A program made the translations under genes and the position numbers. A model generated the notes under the pieces. It was not told the origin of the DNA and did not search any database. It was given only the letters and a program-made list of their open reading frames with translations. A DNA stretch of 64,000 nt from Siphonodentalium dalli (lineage: Eukaryota; Mollusca; Scaphopoda; Gadilida; Siphonodentaliidae), in the NCBI GenBank assembly GCA_032622095.1, contig CP136061.1, positions 216,970,373 through 217,034,372 of the forward strand. The letters run 5' to 3'. Shown piece by piece: positions 11,546 through 24,049 of the stretch (position 1 is the first letter of the stretch; each line of letters starts with the position of its first letter).

Positions 11546-11687
11546 GCGGACCAGAACCAACGTTGGTACCAGCATAGCTGATATTACAGATAAAGAGAAA
11601 AAAGAACAGTTGTCAAGCAAAGCTCATGAGAAAGGATGGCTATTGCTTATTGGCATAATAATTTCTACACATCGAATCAATCATTAA
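11546..11687 (+). CDS. Possible terminal coding exon, unrecognised
   Basis: After TTCTATATTGCAG, a plausible splice acceptor, the frame reads RTRTNVGTSIADITDKEKKE, then QLSSKAHEKGW, then a short hydrophobic stretch LLLIGIIIS and a stop near 11685. The charged, lysine/glutamate-rich composition differs from the repeat-derived frames around it. I recognise no family and see no partner exon. It may be a chance frame. Confidence 0.25.
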
Positions 11688-11902
11688 TCTTCAAAACCAA
11701 AAAAATTATAATGTCATTGTATGCATGTCTTTGGGAAAAATTTATGAGAAAACAAATGACAATTTTCCTTCAAGTTCATATGCACCCCTCTTAACTTGTT
11801 TGGGCAATAGGGGCCCATTAGGCAATAGCAGCGCTCAGAGTCCGAATATCAAACAGAAAAATAAAACAATAAAAGTAAGGCATATATGTATCTTTAGTTT
11901 AA

Positions 11903-13188
11903 AGATATGGGCGGCGTTGGCGGTGGGTATGCTGTTAAAATAATCACCTCCGTCAAAAACTGCCATAAACAGAAATAATAGTAAAATATAGACATACTTT
12001 GTTCTTATACCAATCACAAATATGGCATAAACAGTATTTTATTATCAAATGTTTTTCCTTTGTTGTGTAAACAAAAGCAAAAAACATTACGGAATCTGGC
12101 TTTTGTTTAGATCCGGATATGGTAAACATAAAGAGCCTTATTATGCCCCCGATCTCCGATGGAGATTTGGGGGTATATAGTGGAGCCCTCCGTCCGTCCG
12201 TCCTTCCGTCCGTCCTTCCGTCCTTCCGTCCTTCCGTCCGTACGAACGTTTCAACTCATAACTTTGGTTTCGCTAACTCAATTCAGTTGATCTTTGGTAT
12301 GCTAATAGACCAGCCGGGGGGACAAGATTTCCCCATAACTGCGGTTTCGTCCGCCCATTTTTTCCAGAGTTACGCCCCTTTTTGGACTTAGAAAATTCAG
12401 TTTTCTGTGGCATGCGAACGTTTCAACTCATAACTTTGGTTTCGCTAATTCAATTCAGTTGATCTTTGGTTTGCTAATAGACCAGCTGGGGGGGACAAGA
12501 TTTCCCCATAGCCGTGGTTTCGTCCGCCCATTTTTTCCAGAGTTACGCCCCTTTTTTGACTTAGAAAATTCAGTTTTCTGCTACTTTTTTTGGTTTCCAG
12601 ATGATAACTTGATTTTGGATTGTTTATTTGCAAAACCCGTTTTTTTGTGTATTACCAATATCGCAATACAGGTCAAGGTAAAATTTCGGTTCAATCGGAT
12701 AATTTTTGTGAGAGTTATGACCCTTTTTCGACTTAAAAAATTCATTATTTTTTTTAGAAAATTCAGTTTTCCTTCTATTTTTGTGGCACCAGACCAAATT
12801 TGAAGCTAATATAGAACAACATGTGGCATTTTTATAGCGCTTAACCAGAAAGTTTCTCTGATTGTACAGTCGGGGGCGTTACCTCCGCCTAGCGGTGCAC
12901 TTGTTTGTTAATGTTTTCCTGATATGGAAATAATAAAGAGCGTTTATATCATTTGTTCGTGATTATAAACCAATAGAATTGTGCTATGTTATGTAAACAG
13001 AAGCAAAACTTCTGTAACACGAGCAGGCTCTTGTTTACGTACACCATCGTACGCCTTGATGACAATATACTATTTACGTGCTGATTATATTTGGCATATG
13101 GACAAAACTATATATATTTTAATATTCCTTCTGTTGATGGCGATTTGAACAAATATGAATATTTCTGCAACGAACGCCGCCCGTGCCT
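11903..13188 (+). mobile_element. TTAA-flanked MITE, copy A, split by a pearl
   Basis: The left end AGATATGGGCGGCG and right end CGCCGCCCGTGCCT are inverted repeats, each bounded by TTAA (11899-11902 and 13189-13192). Removing 12143-12905 leaves a sequence collinear with the 505-bp copy B at 20402-20906. The TTAA target suggests a piggyBac-like mobiliser, though the termini lack the CCC start, so the superfamily is uncertain. Confidence 0.85.
12143..12905 (+). mobile_element. Pearl-like element inserted in the MITE
   Basis: The 5' inverted repeat CCCCCGATCTCC...GGAGATttGGGGG is followed by a long (CCGT/TCCG)n microsatellite at ~12190-12240. Two ~172-bp core units start at ~12245 and ~12417. 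A 3' segment with GCCTAGCGG ends GCACTTGTT. Comparison with the empty site (20402-20906) places the insertion between T and T without target duplication, as expected for Helentron-type elements. Confidence 0.88.
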
Positions 13189-13192
13189 TTAA

Positions 13193-13850
13193 ATATATTG
13201 TATTGCAAACAATGTTTACATACAATTGACAAAGAGTGCCCCAAATTTAGAATTAATTTTCTCTTCCCTAAATCTTGATAAAACAAAATGTGGTCAAAAT
13301 GGCCGAACTTGTCGCAACATAATGACCTTTACCCTCTATGGAGTTGAAACAAGATTTGCCACAATATTTCTTATATTTTCTTGATCGACTTATATAAATT
13401 TCAGCTTAACATTTGATAAAAGCTCAAAGATGGTCACCAAGATGGCGACTTAAAGACGCCAAAATATTAGTTTTGACCAAATTCCCAAATGAACGTCAGT
13501 ATATGGAATATGGATTTATTATCATAAATACCTATTCAAAAAACTAGTTCTTCATTCCAAAATAAATAGAGCTAATAAATCTGAACCTTGAGGTGAGAGA
13601 ACCTGAGTGAGGTACCGAAGGTTACATTAGGTGGCACTCCACAGTTTCTGCAGGGATGAGCGCAGAAATAAGGGGGCATCAATTCATTGAAAATTGTAAT
13701 ACGACCCTGCCTAAAGATGCAGAAAAGCCTTGTCCCGATTGCATGGTCAGTACCTCGAGTTACCATGGATATCTCGATACAGTTTTGTGGTGCAATTCTG
13801 CTTTCTCAGATTGTATTGAGATTGACGCACACGACTTTTCCCATTTTTAG
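13193..13850. other. Unassigned stretch
   Basis: A 64-codon frame from ~13656 follows TTTCTGCAG, an acceptor-like sequence, but shows no known domain. Nothing else supported. Confidence 0.45.
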
Positions 13851-13852
13851 CT

Positions 13853-15345
13853 CAACTTTACTTTGTAAAGTTTGAGCTATTGCCATGGCTTTGTCGTCCG
13901 TCGTCCATGTGTGCGTGATTCGTCAACAATACAGGCTACAGGTCGTACCTTTGGTCCGATCATTATGAAATTTGTCATAGCTGTTGACATCAACATTTAG
14001 ACCGGAATGATTCATTTTGGGTCATTCGGAAAAAAAACATGGCTGCCAGCGTCCATCTTGGATTTCAAAATTCAATCCATTAGCACGGGCTACAGGTTGT
14101 ACTGTTCATCTGATCATCATGAAATTTGTCATGGATGTTAATATTGACATGTAGATGGGAACAAGTAATTTTTGGGTCACTCGGCCAAAAAACATGGCCA
14201 CCAGCAGCCATCTTGGATTTTACTCTTTGCATGACTAAATCATTTGGCACGGGCTACAGGTCGTGCCTTTGGTCGGATTATCACAAAATTTGTCATGGAT
14301 GTTAACAATGACATGTAGATAGGAACGAGTCATTTTGGGGTCATTTGGCTAAAAAACATGGCCGCCAGCAGCCATCTTGGATTTTACTCTTTGTATGACA
14401 AAATCCTTTAGCACGGGCTACAGGTCGTATCTTTAGTCTTATCATCATGAACTTTGTCATGGCTGTTGAAATTGGAATGTAAATGGGAACGAGTCATTTT
14501 GGGGTCATTCGGCCAAAAAACATGGCCACCGGCAACCATCTTGGATTTTACTCTTTGCATGACTAAATCCTTTGGCACGGGCTACAGGTCGTAGCTTTGG
14601 TCGGATCATCATCAAATTTGTCATGGATGTTAACAATGACATGTAGATGGGAACGAGTCATTTTGGGGTCATTTGGCCGAAAAACATGGCCGCCAGCAGC
14701 CATCTTGGATTTCAAAATTCAATCCATTAGCTCGGGCTACAGGTGGTAATTTTCATCTGATCATCATGAAATTTGTCATGGATGTTAATATTGACATGTA
14801 GATGGGAACGAGTAATTTTGGGGTCGTTCGGCCAGAAAACATGGCCACTGGCAGCCATCTTGGATTTTACTCTTTGCATGACTAAATCATTTCACACAGG
14901 CTACAGGTCGTACCTTTGGTCAGATCATTATGAAATTTGTCATGGCTGTTGACATTGGGACATAGATAGGAAACGAGTCATTTTAGGGTCATTTGGCCTT
15001 AAAACGTGTCCACTGTCAGCCATCTTGGATTTTACTCTAAATCCTTTGGCACACCCTATACAGTCCACTTCCCTCATCCGATCATCTCCAGACTTCATAT
15101 TAATCTTGATATTGATCTTACTAGATGGAAGCTATCAAATGTTTTTGAATTTTATTGGAAAACATAGCCGCCAGCAACCATCTTGGATTTTACTGTTATA
15201 TAATTATATATCTCTTCATGTTGATAATCTAGTATTACTTAGACATTTCAACTTTCTGCATTCCTAATCGCTCCATTGAGTGTAATACATTAAATTATAC
15301 CCTTTCCAAGTTGAGCTACAGTGTCATTGACACTTTCATTTTCTA
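13853..15345 (+). mobile_element. Pearl-like element with about seven ~163-bp core units
   Basis: The 5' end has the inverted repeat AGCTCAACTTTAC...GTAAAGTTTGAGCT (13859-13888), then CGTCCGTCGTCC. Core units contain GGCTACAGGTCGT and end in CCATCTTGGATTTTACTC. The 3' end repeats the terminal motif inverted (AAGTTGAGCTA, 15308-15318), followed by the perfect hairpin AGTGTCATTGACACT (15320-15334). Confidence 0.85.
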
Positions 15346-15925
15346 ACTCTGTGCATACGATGCACCAATGGAGTACACCGGTAACCCATTTTCTAATGAT
15401 TCATCGTTTGAACGAAGCTATGAATGCAAACGTATATGGTGCAGATGATGTTATGCATGGTATTTGATATATGCTACGACCAAAGGAAGTTACTTAATAA
15501 GGCCATATAAAATTAATAGGTCGTTTCTCATGGAATGGTTTATTCAAAATGACGAGGGAGGCAGTTATTTGTATATACATGTATTATTTATTTGAAAATA
15601 TATTTTGGGAGGAGGCAGGTATTTATATATAAAATATTTATTCAAGTCTTGTTTGAACATATTTATTGTGACCCACATATACATGGAATATTTAACATAA
15701 CACAGAATATATGAATAATGTTGTGGGTGCACAGGGGATCGGAGCACAAGTCTTGTATATGTGCAGTTCCTAGTATCTGGTTCTATTACCCACCTGCATG
15801 GTACCCTGATTAATCAAGGTTTTAGTCCTCAGTTCAGGTTTAGAAACCTTTGTTTACCCTGCCCTACATGTACTACATAGTATTTAACTTTAAAGGAGGG
15901 TGTCGAGTGAATATTGAATGTGGAT
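15346..15925. other. Intergenic stretch, nothing supported
   Basis: No coding, RNA or repeat structure recognised. Confidence 0.5.
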
Positions 15926-15933
15926 TTCCATGC

Positions 15934-16805
15934 TAGTGCTGGGCGGTATACCGATTATAATCGGTATGATTTTTAATACCGTTACCGTAATTTTTTTCCA
16001 TAATCGGTAAACCTTGGAAGACGGTATTATCGTGGTTACAGGTCATACCAGCCTGTTACCGGGTACATTGTGGTTTACCTTTATTGGAATACAAAGAAAC
16101 TACTTGGTTTCTCTTCACCATAGTTATCTTTCAGTTGAAAGAAACTGTTCATTCTACACTTCTTTCTTGATGACATTTGCCAAAAAATGCATTCCATTGC
16201 TACCGGGGACAAAATCCAGCCCAATATTATATTGCAAGTTATGATTGCATCATTGCTAATTATTTCCCTGGGTGCATGTTATCGAGTGGGAATGATTGAT
16301 CATGTTCATAAACGTGGATTTATATGTATCATTTATAATAATTCAACCGGAAGTGAATAACAGTCTACAAGTTAAATACCTTGAAAGTAATACACTTTAT
16401 TTCTTGGCATTTAATAAAAAACATACATATTCACACCCGTGCGAGTTAGCTGGCTTTATTTCAAAGCTCTTGGATGTATCCACTGAATGATGCTTCCATA
16501 ACTCACAATTATTACCTGTATTTGAGATCGTCATACCTTGTCATGAATGCATGCAAACAAATGATACATTGCCACTGTTTGTTAATCCATAATTTTTTTA
16601 AACGGAGATTTGGATGTGTGTGTTTCCTCATTTATTGTAAGCTATTCGATTTCCTCAAAAAAACAGTTGACTTGTGTACCAAACGATCACTACTCAGCGG
16701 GGGTTTTAAGAGATTAGTTGAAATAATCGGTAATACCGTATACTGTGGTATGGTTTTAAGATTTAATACCGCGGGATTTTTATGCTTAAAAACCACCCAG
16801 CGCTA
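15934..16805. mobile_element. hAT non-autonomous element (872 bp) with perfect 8-bp TSD
   Basis: The ends are TAGTGCTGGGCGG and CCACCCAGCGCTA, with the identical 8-bp duplication TTCCATGC at 15926-15933 and 16806-16813. GGTATACCG/CGGTAATACCG motifs cluster inside both termini. The interior frames give no transposase similarity. Confidence 0.93.
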
Positions 16806-16813
16806 TTCCATGC

Positions 16814-18467
16814 GTATCAACAAAGTTAAATTGGCAAGTGCCAGTGGTTCTGGGTGTCACTGATATAATATTGAAAACAATCAATAGTGTACTATTTAAT
16901 ACATATGTGATGCTTTGTTGGCATGTTTGTAGATTTACCTATTTGTTGAGATTTTTCAGAAGTAGATAAATTGTTTCAACTCCAGAGAACAATTCTAAAA
17001 AACAAATTTATAGCAAGATTTAATCATTTACCTAAACAAACCACCAGTCAAGTTCATGACTTACAATGATATACCGATACCTGCCTTAGCTGCCTCATTT
17101 GATCAGGATATTTGCAAGGAAATCCCCATTCAAAATTGGTCACTTGACGGTGACCTCTCATAGATAGAATTTAGATGGATTAGTATAAATAAAAAACAAT
17201 CATTTGTCAAATTATGATTTATTTTCATACAAATAGGACATTGGTGTTTCTCTTGGGCAGCAGTTGTAGTCCAAACACTTGGCACCACGTTTGAAGATTT
17301 TCAAAACATGAGATAGAGAATGATTGAGTCCAGAGAATTTGAAATCGGCCAGTTTTTTATGCCCTCACGTTTTTCAGGATTTGGTTCCTCTGACATGAAT
17401 TAATTTTCTATTTTGTTGGACTGTGTTATGGTCATCGACCGATATTGTGTCCATATCATAAAATATTTACATATCACAACTAAAAAACACCGCCATCCAT
17501 TTTGCGACAGAAACTTTGCCCAAATTATCTGCCTTCAGCCCAGCGAATACCACGAATGTATTGGCCGTCTAACTGGATAGATTTGCACATTGTTTGTGAG
17601 AACTTTTTAGGTTCAGTCTTGCTTCCAATGAATCGGGGGGGATGGGTGGTATTTATATATTTATTTATTTATGGAAGGTCATAAATATGTTCGAGGCGAA
17701 AACATTTTGGTGAAGCGGCAATCCCTGAGAAACAAACTATTTTTGTGTACTCAATAATAAAACAAATAAATAAAATAAAAAATAATAAAACTAAGTGTAT
17801 TCAATAATAAAACAAATCTAATTGTCCACCCTCCGCATTCATCTCAGTCGCCATTTGTCTTTGGTATTTCGGAATCAAATTAAAAACATTTGAGATGATA
17901 ATCCAAATTAACACTCCCAAATTACTATTTCTTTGGCTTCGGGGGTAAACAAATATTTCATTCCAGTCGGAGGAAGAAATATTGTTTTTGTTGGCACTTA
18001 ATGATTATGGGGACCGTCTGATCAGATTGAGTACCTTTAAAGCCTGTGAGTTTATTCAGCTCCCAACCCAAGTGGGCGAATAAGATGAAAGTATAGTAAC
18101 TATATCATTTAGGTAAATAATTTTAATGGAAACGGTTTATAATGGGTGATCATAGTCATGTTGTTCCAATGTTCAACACAGAAATTGTGAATTCCTTTTC
18201 AATTGAGATGAAAGACACGGACACTGCTGAAAACACATTAATTTTGGCCAAATATTTATGGAATGCAAGTTACCTGAGTACTCCATGCAAACAAATTGAG
18301 TGCGCCAAATGCGAAATACACCACAAAATGTTTTCTCACCTGAGACTATCTATGACATTCCCTGCAGTATTTCAGACTATTCAGTTGAAATTTCGCCCCA
18401 AACATTCAGTCGTATCACAAAAAGAATAATTAATTTGTTGTGTAGGTATGGGGGCAATTTCCGTAGA
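16814..18467. other. Unassigned stretch with AT-rich low complexity
   Basis: 17640-17670 is (TTTA)-rich and 17750-17820 holds an AATAAAA-rich tract with a short duplication. A 95-codon frame at 18142-18429 has an ATG and balanced composition but no recognised motif. 18008-18045 (GGGGACCGTCTGATCAGATT) resembles 39160-39195 in reverse, a diverged repeat pair. Confidence 0.45.
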
Positions 18468-19045
18468 AAAACCAGCTAATTAAATCGGTTGGGATAATGC
18501 TGTTTTACGTCGAAAACCTGTGTATATATCTTTCTATATAAGATTTTACACCCAGATCCAGTGGCGGTAATTTTTGTCAGTTTTAATTGACATTGGCCTA
18601 CAAATCATTACTTGATGCTATATACATCGAAACGGGTGACATTGTGGTCATAATGATATATGATAATCTAACTTTCCTTTTAAATTGCACATAGAATATT
18701 ATATGTAATATAATTACCACTAACCTCTGTGTATTTACATTTAATTCACAATGTCAATTTGTGAGGTCAAATGAGTTTGTATTTATGTAAACAGTGTGAT
18801 AAAAAAAATATTTTTGCATTAATACATTACTACTTTCAGTTGGCAACTCTTGTGGAGTTCAGAACAAATATAATAATTTTTATGGGGAAAAAAACGGTTT
18901 TCTGTCATAATTGTTATATTTTATTACAGTTGTTTGGGGGTTTTATATGAGCTGGTTAACAACGCTAAACCCCGATATAGAAAGATATCTGCATGGGACT
19001 TCAACATGAAACAGCATTATCCCAACTGATTTCAATAACTGGTTT
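18468..19045. mobile_element. Foldback MITE with ~75-bp arms
   Basis: 18468-18545 is inverted at 18965-19045; the arms share GTTGGGATAATGCTGTTT and ATATCTTTCTATAT. The loop is ~420 bp and non-coding. I could not identify a target duplication. Confidence 0.75.
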
Positions 19046-19139
19046 ACGTTTACGGAAACTTGAACTAGCTCTTGTTGGGCATGGAAAATAGCAAGATTTG
19101 AAATCTGAAAAGATTTTTATGTGTACCCATAACATGTAT

Positions 19140-20000
19140 GGTACACATAATGCTGACATCAGGATCAACCATCCGTCATTCGTCTGTCACTCTGTAGACA
19201 CTTTCTATCTGACTGATAACTCAAGTATTTTTTATCGAATTGATTTAATATTTTATTCGCAATCACTGCTCACCTGTATAGTTTTTGGTGTTGATTGGGT
19301 TTGGGAATAATTAAAACTTTCCATCCACCAATAGACATGTTTTATCGGATGCTATAACTCAAGTTTTTTTTATCTGATCATGTCCATATTTTATGTGCAG
19401 GTTTATGATGACACTCCCCTCACCTGTCTAGTTTTTATACGACCTTTTGAAAAAAAAATTGTATTAATAGTTATGGCCATCCGTCCATCAGTCATCATTT
19501 TTGGTTTTTCGATCGATAACTTCATTTTGGATTATTTTATCTGAACCAAAGTTGCTATCTGTATTTCCCAGCTGAAGATACAGGCCAAGGTCGAATATGG
19601 ATTCCGTCCAATTATTTTTAAATGAGTTACAGCCCTTTTTTTACTTAGAATTTGACCATCTGTTAACATTTTTGGTTTCCGACCGACATCTCCAGTTTGG
19701 ATTTTTTGAGCTGAACCAAAGTTGGTATGTGTATTTCCCAGCTAAAGATACAGGCCAAGTTCGATTATGGGTTCCGTCCAATTATTTTTACATGAGTTGC
19801 AGTCCTTTTCGACTTAGAATTTGACCATCTGTTAACATTTTTGGTTTCCTACCGATAACTCCAGTTTGGATTATTTGATCTGAACCAAAGTTGATATGTG
19901 TATGTCCCAGCTAACGATACAGGCCAAGTTCAAATATGGGTTCCGTCCAATTATTTTTACATGAGTTACGGCCCTTTTTCGACTTTGAATTTGACCGCAA
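19140..20000 (+). repeat. Pearl-type core repeats, three ~170-bp units plus flanks
   Basis: ACAGGCCAAG recurs at about 19580, 19750 and 19919, each followed by TTCCGTCCAATTATTTTTA and a closing TTCGACTTAGAATTTGACC. Degenerate GTCY runs lie upstream (~19180 and ~19485). The ends of the parent element were not resolved. Confidence 0.7.
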
Positions 20001-20401
20001 TTTGGCATTGAAATTAGGAGTATATCAGATATTCTTCAAATGTAAGCTCAAAATGTTATTTTATTTTTGGTAGTACAATTCAAAATGGCTAAAGGGCATA
20101 TTTTGCCATGCCCTAGCAATGTTCTTGTTGGTAATGATTGGTTGAATAATTAACCCTTCCCAAAAATTTCATAGACCTTTGTTATCTGGTGTAAGTACTC
20201 AGTTATTTTCAATCTGATCATTGTCATATCTCACCTAGGTTTATCAAGGCCAACCATTAAATAGACTATATGCTAGCAATAATTAAAAATATTGTCTACT
20301 AACAAATGTGAATAATCTACATGTCTCAAACATGACTATTGATTCAACAGGGCAGAACATGTTAAATTAACCATTCTACTTTTAAACAGGTTCATCATTA
20401 A

Positions 20402-20906
20402 AGATACGGGCGGTGTTGGCAGTGGGTATGCTGTTAAAATATTCACCTCCGTCAAAAACCGCCATAAACAGAATAGTAAGATATAGACAGACCTTGTATG
20501 CCAATCAGAAATATGGCATAAACAGTGTGTTATTGTAAATTTTCCCCCTTTGTTATGTAAACAAAAGCAAAAAACGTTACGTTACCTGGCTTTTGTTTAG
20601 ATCCAGATATGGTAAACATAAAGAGTGTTATTTGTTAATGTTTTCCTGGTATAGAAATAATAAAGAGCGTTTATATCATTTTTGTGTGATTAACCAATAT
20701 AATTGCGCTGTGTTGTGTAAACAGAAGCACAATTTCTGTAACACGAGCAGGCTCTTCTTTACATACACCATCGTACATTTTGACGACAATACACTGTTTA
20801 TGCGCTTATTATGTTTGGCATATGAGCGGAACTGTATATATTTTGGTGTTCCTTCTGTTGATTTGAACAAATATAAATATTTCTGCAATGAACGCCGCCT
20901 GTGCCT
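20402..20906 (+). mobile_element. TTAA-flanked MITE, copy B (empty site)
   Basis: The 505-bp uninterrupted copy is bounded by TTAA at 20398-20401 and 20907-20910, with termini AGATACGGGCGG and CCGCCTGTGCCT. It is collinear with both halves of copy A and preserves the pre-insertion sequence GTTATTTGTTAATG at ~20628. Confidence 0.88.
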
Positions 20907-21439
20907 TTAAACACGATAAAACACCTTATTATTAACACTTTCCATCCATCACATAGACACTTGTATGTTTCCGATTCAATAACTCAAATATTCATCATCT
21001 TATTGATTGATTGATTAGTTTTCAAAATTATGAACTCTTCCCAGTAACACATATCATTAATTCAGAAGTGGTTTATTTAGTATTAGATGTCATGTCCTGT
21101 TTTGAATATGCAAATCCTTCATTTGATCAAATTATTCTAATGATCAGCCACCAAAGCCCTTGGAACAATTCCAGTTTATATATCTACCATCAGGGGTGCC
21201 GGAGAAGGGGGCATGAAGGGGGCACTTTCCCTCCTTTCCGTGGCCCAGGGGAGTCCACTGGGCACCCGAAATGTGCCCACCTTTTGAAGTACTTACCACT
21301 TCTGAAATAAATCGCCAGCTGTTGTAGTAAAAAAAACCATGTCTCAACTTTTGTGATAACAAAATTACAGCTTTTGAAGTAGATCGACTCAATAAATTTT
21401 AATGGGCGCTGGACAATTTTCATGACAAAATCAACCCGA

Positions 21440-21790
<351 letters not shown>

Positions 21791-22009
21791 AAGACAGATG
21801 TGTCAGTTCCAAGGGAAATAATTGGTCTAGTTGGCCTCATCTTTGGAGGAAAGGCCTATGTCAAACTTTCAAGTCAAAATGTTCGTGTGTCAAAATGTTC
21901 GTGTGTCAAAATGTTCAGTCTCATTTCAAAATTTATTCAATGATATATATTAATACAAATAATTTTATTGTTGATTGTCAGGCAGAGCAATAAAAAAATG
22001 AAATTATGA

Positions 22010-22105
22010 ATTATACTCATATGATTGATCACCTATGTGTGTTCTCTTATGCTTAGGCACGGAACTGGACTCATTAAGTGCCTCCTGGTACACGTCACAC
22101 TCGTA
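22010..22105 (-). pseudogene. Second zinc-finger remnant, inverted arm
   Basis: On the minus strand the frame reads HYECDVYQEALNESSSVPKH then KRTHIGDQSYEY. This is one C2H2 finger with its second cysteine replaced by tyrosine, matching the plus-strand unit at ~21550-21620. It is the mirrored copy within the inverted duplication. Confidence 0.6.
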
Positions 22106-22505
22106 ATGGCGATAGCTGCTATGGGTTATCATTGTGACTTTGTCATGAAAATCATTCCTCGCCCATAAAAACTGAGTCGGTTTACTTCAAAAGCTGTAAT
22201 TTTGTTATTACAACAGTGGAGACAAGATTTTTTTATTACAAAAGCTGACAATTTTTATTACAAATGCAGAGACCTCACTTTACTACAAAAGCTGGCGATT
22301 TTATTACAAAAGTGGTCAAACAGGGCCAAGATAGATGTTTTAACCCCTTTTAACAATGCCATTATTAAATAACTATTATTTGTATATCTCACATGGCAAT
22401 TTGCAAAAACATAAATAGAACTGCTTACACGATGATAGTGGTGACAGGCTCTATAGTTTAGATGTTATATTAACCCTTCTCTTTTGACCCATAAATTCCA
22501 ATAAT

Positions 22506-23287
22506 TATACCCCCCGCAACGAAGTTAGGGGGGGGGTATACTTGAGTCAGCTTGTCCGTCCGTCGGCGTCGTCCGTCCGTCCGTGGACACAAATTTGTCC
22601 GGAGTTTTTCTCAGTTGTTTTTTGATCAATTTCCGTGAAACTTGGCACAGACATCAACCACCATGGGAACCTGTGCACCTGCGATTATGACGTCTGTTGG
22701 ACTTTTTTTAGTGGAGTTATCCCCCCTTTTTCGACTTAGAAAATTTTCACAACATGTATACTTTTGTCCGAGCTTTTATTCCTACATTTTTCAGTCAATT
22801 TTTTTAAAACGTGGCACAGATATTTAGTACCATGGGAACTTGTGCACTTGCGATTATGACGTCTGTCCGACATTTTTTGGTGGAGTTATCCCCCTTTTTT
22901 TATTTAGAAACTTTTTTTGCAACATTCATAATTTTGTCCGAGCTTTTATTCCTACATTTTTCGGTCAATGTTTTTTAATCTTGGCACTGATATTTAGTAC
23001 CATGGGAACCTGTGCACCTGCGATTATGACGTCTGTCCGACATTTTTTGGTGGAGTTATTCCCCTTTTACAACTTAGAATTTTTTTCGCAACATACATAA
23101 TTTTGTCCAAGCTTTTATTCCTACATTTTTCGGTCAATAGGTTTAAGATTAGGGTTATGGTTGTACACCTACAATGGGAACTGTTATTTTATTATTTTAA
23201 CTAAATGTTTACTGACATGTGAAACATCTTAGTATTTTAAAAACAGGGGGGTATCCGTAGTCCCAATGGGACAGTCACACCTCTAGT
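22506..23287 (+). mobile_element. Pearl-like element, tandem copy 1
   Basis: The 5' end TATACCCCCCGCAACGAAG forms an inverted repeat with GGGGGGTAT. GTCC microsatellites follow, then three ~170-bp core units (ACCATGGGAACYTGTGCAC at ~22660, ~22829 and ~22999). A 3' hairpin GTCCCAATGGGAC is followed by AGTCACACCTCTAGT. It ends exactly where the next copy starts. Confidence 0.88.
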
Positions 23288-24049
23288 TATACCCCCCGCA
23301 ACGAAGTTAGGGGGGGTATACTGGAGTCAGCTTGTCCGTCCGTCGTCCGTCCGTGGACACAAATTTGTCCGGAGTTTTTCTCAGTCGTTTTTTGATCAAT
23401 TTCCGTGAAACTTGGCACAGACATCAACCACCATGGGAACCTGTGCACCTGCGATTACGACGTCTGTCGGACTATTTTTGGTGGAGTTATCCCCCCTTTT
23501 TCGACTTAGAAATTTTTCGCAACATGTATACTTTTGTCTGAGCTTTTATTCTTACATTTTTCGGTCAATTTTTTTAAAACGTGGCACAGATATTTAGTAC
23601 CATGGGAACTTGTGCACCTGCGATTATGATGTCTGTCCGACATTTTTTGGTGGAGTTATCCCCCTTTTTCGACTTAGAATTTTTTTTTGCAACATGCATA
23701 ATTTTGTCCGAGCTTTTATTCCTACATTTTTCGGTCAATGTTTTTTAAATGTTGGCACTGATATTTAGTACCATGGGAACCTGTGCACCTCTGATTATGA
23801 CGTCTGTCCGACATTTTTTGTGTGGAGTTATTCCCCTTTTTCGACTTAGAAAGTTTTTCGCAACATACATAAGCTTTTATTCCTACATTTTTCGGTCAAT
23901 AGGTTTAAGATTAGGGTTATGGTTGTACACCTGCAATGGGAACTGTTATTTTATTATTTTAACTAAATGTTTACTGACATGTGAAACATCTTAGTATTTT
24001 AAAAACAGGGGGGTATCCGTAGTCCCATTGGGACAGTCACACCTCTAGT
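23288..24049 (+). mobile_element. Pearl-like element, tandem copy 2
   Basis: It has the same 5' palindrome, microsatellite, three core units and 3' hairpin (GTCCCATTGGGAC, a perfect palindrome), ending CACCTCTAGT at 24049. It abuts copy 1 with no spacer, and the two are highly similar. Confidence 0.88.

Noticed and set aside
16474-16863. 129-codon frame
   Set aside because: It overlaps the right end of a hAT element and runs out of it; no transposase motif.
18142-18429. 95-codon ATG frame as a gene
   Set aside because: The composition is plausible but there is no known motif, no splice or promoter context and no partner. Left as unassigned.
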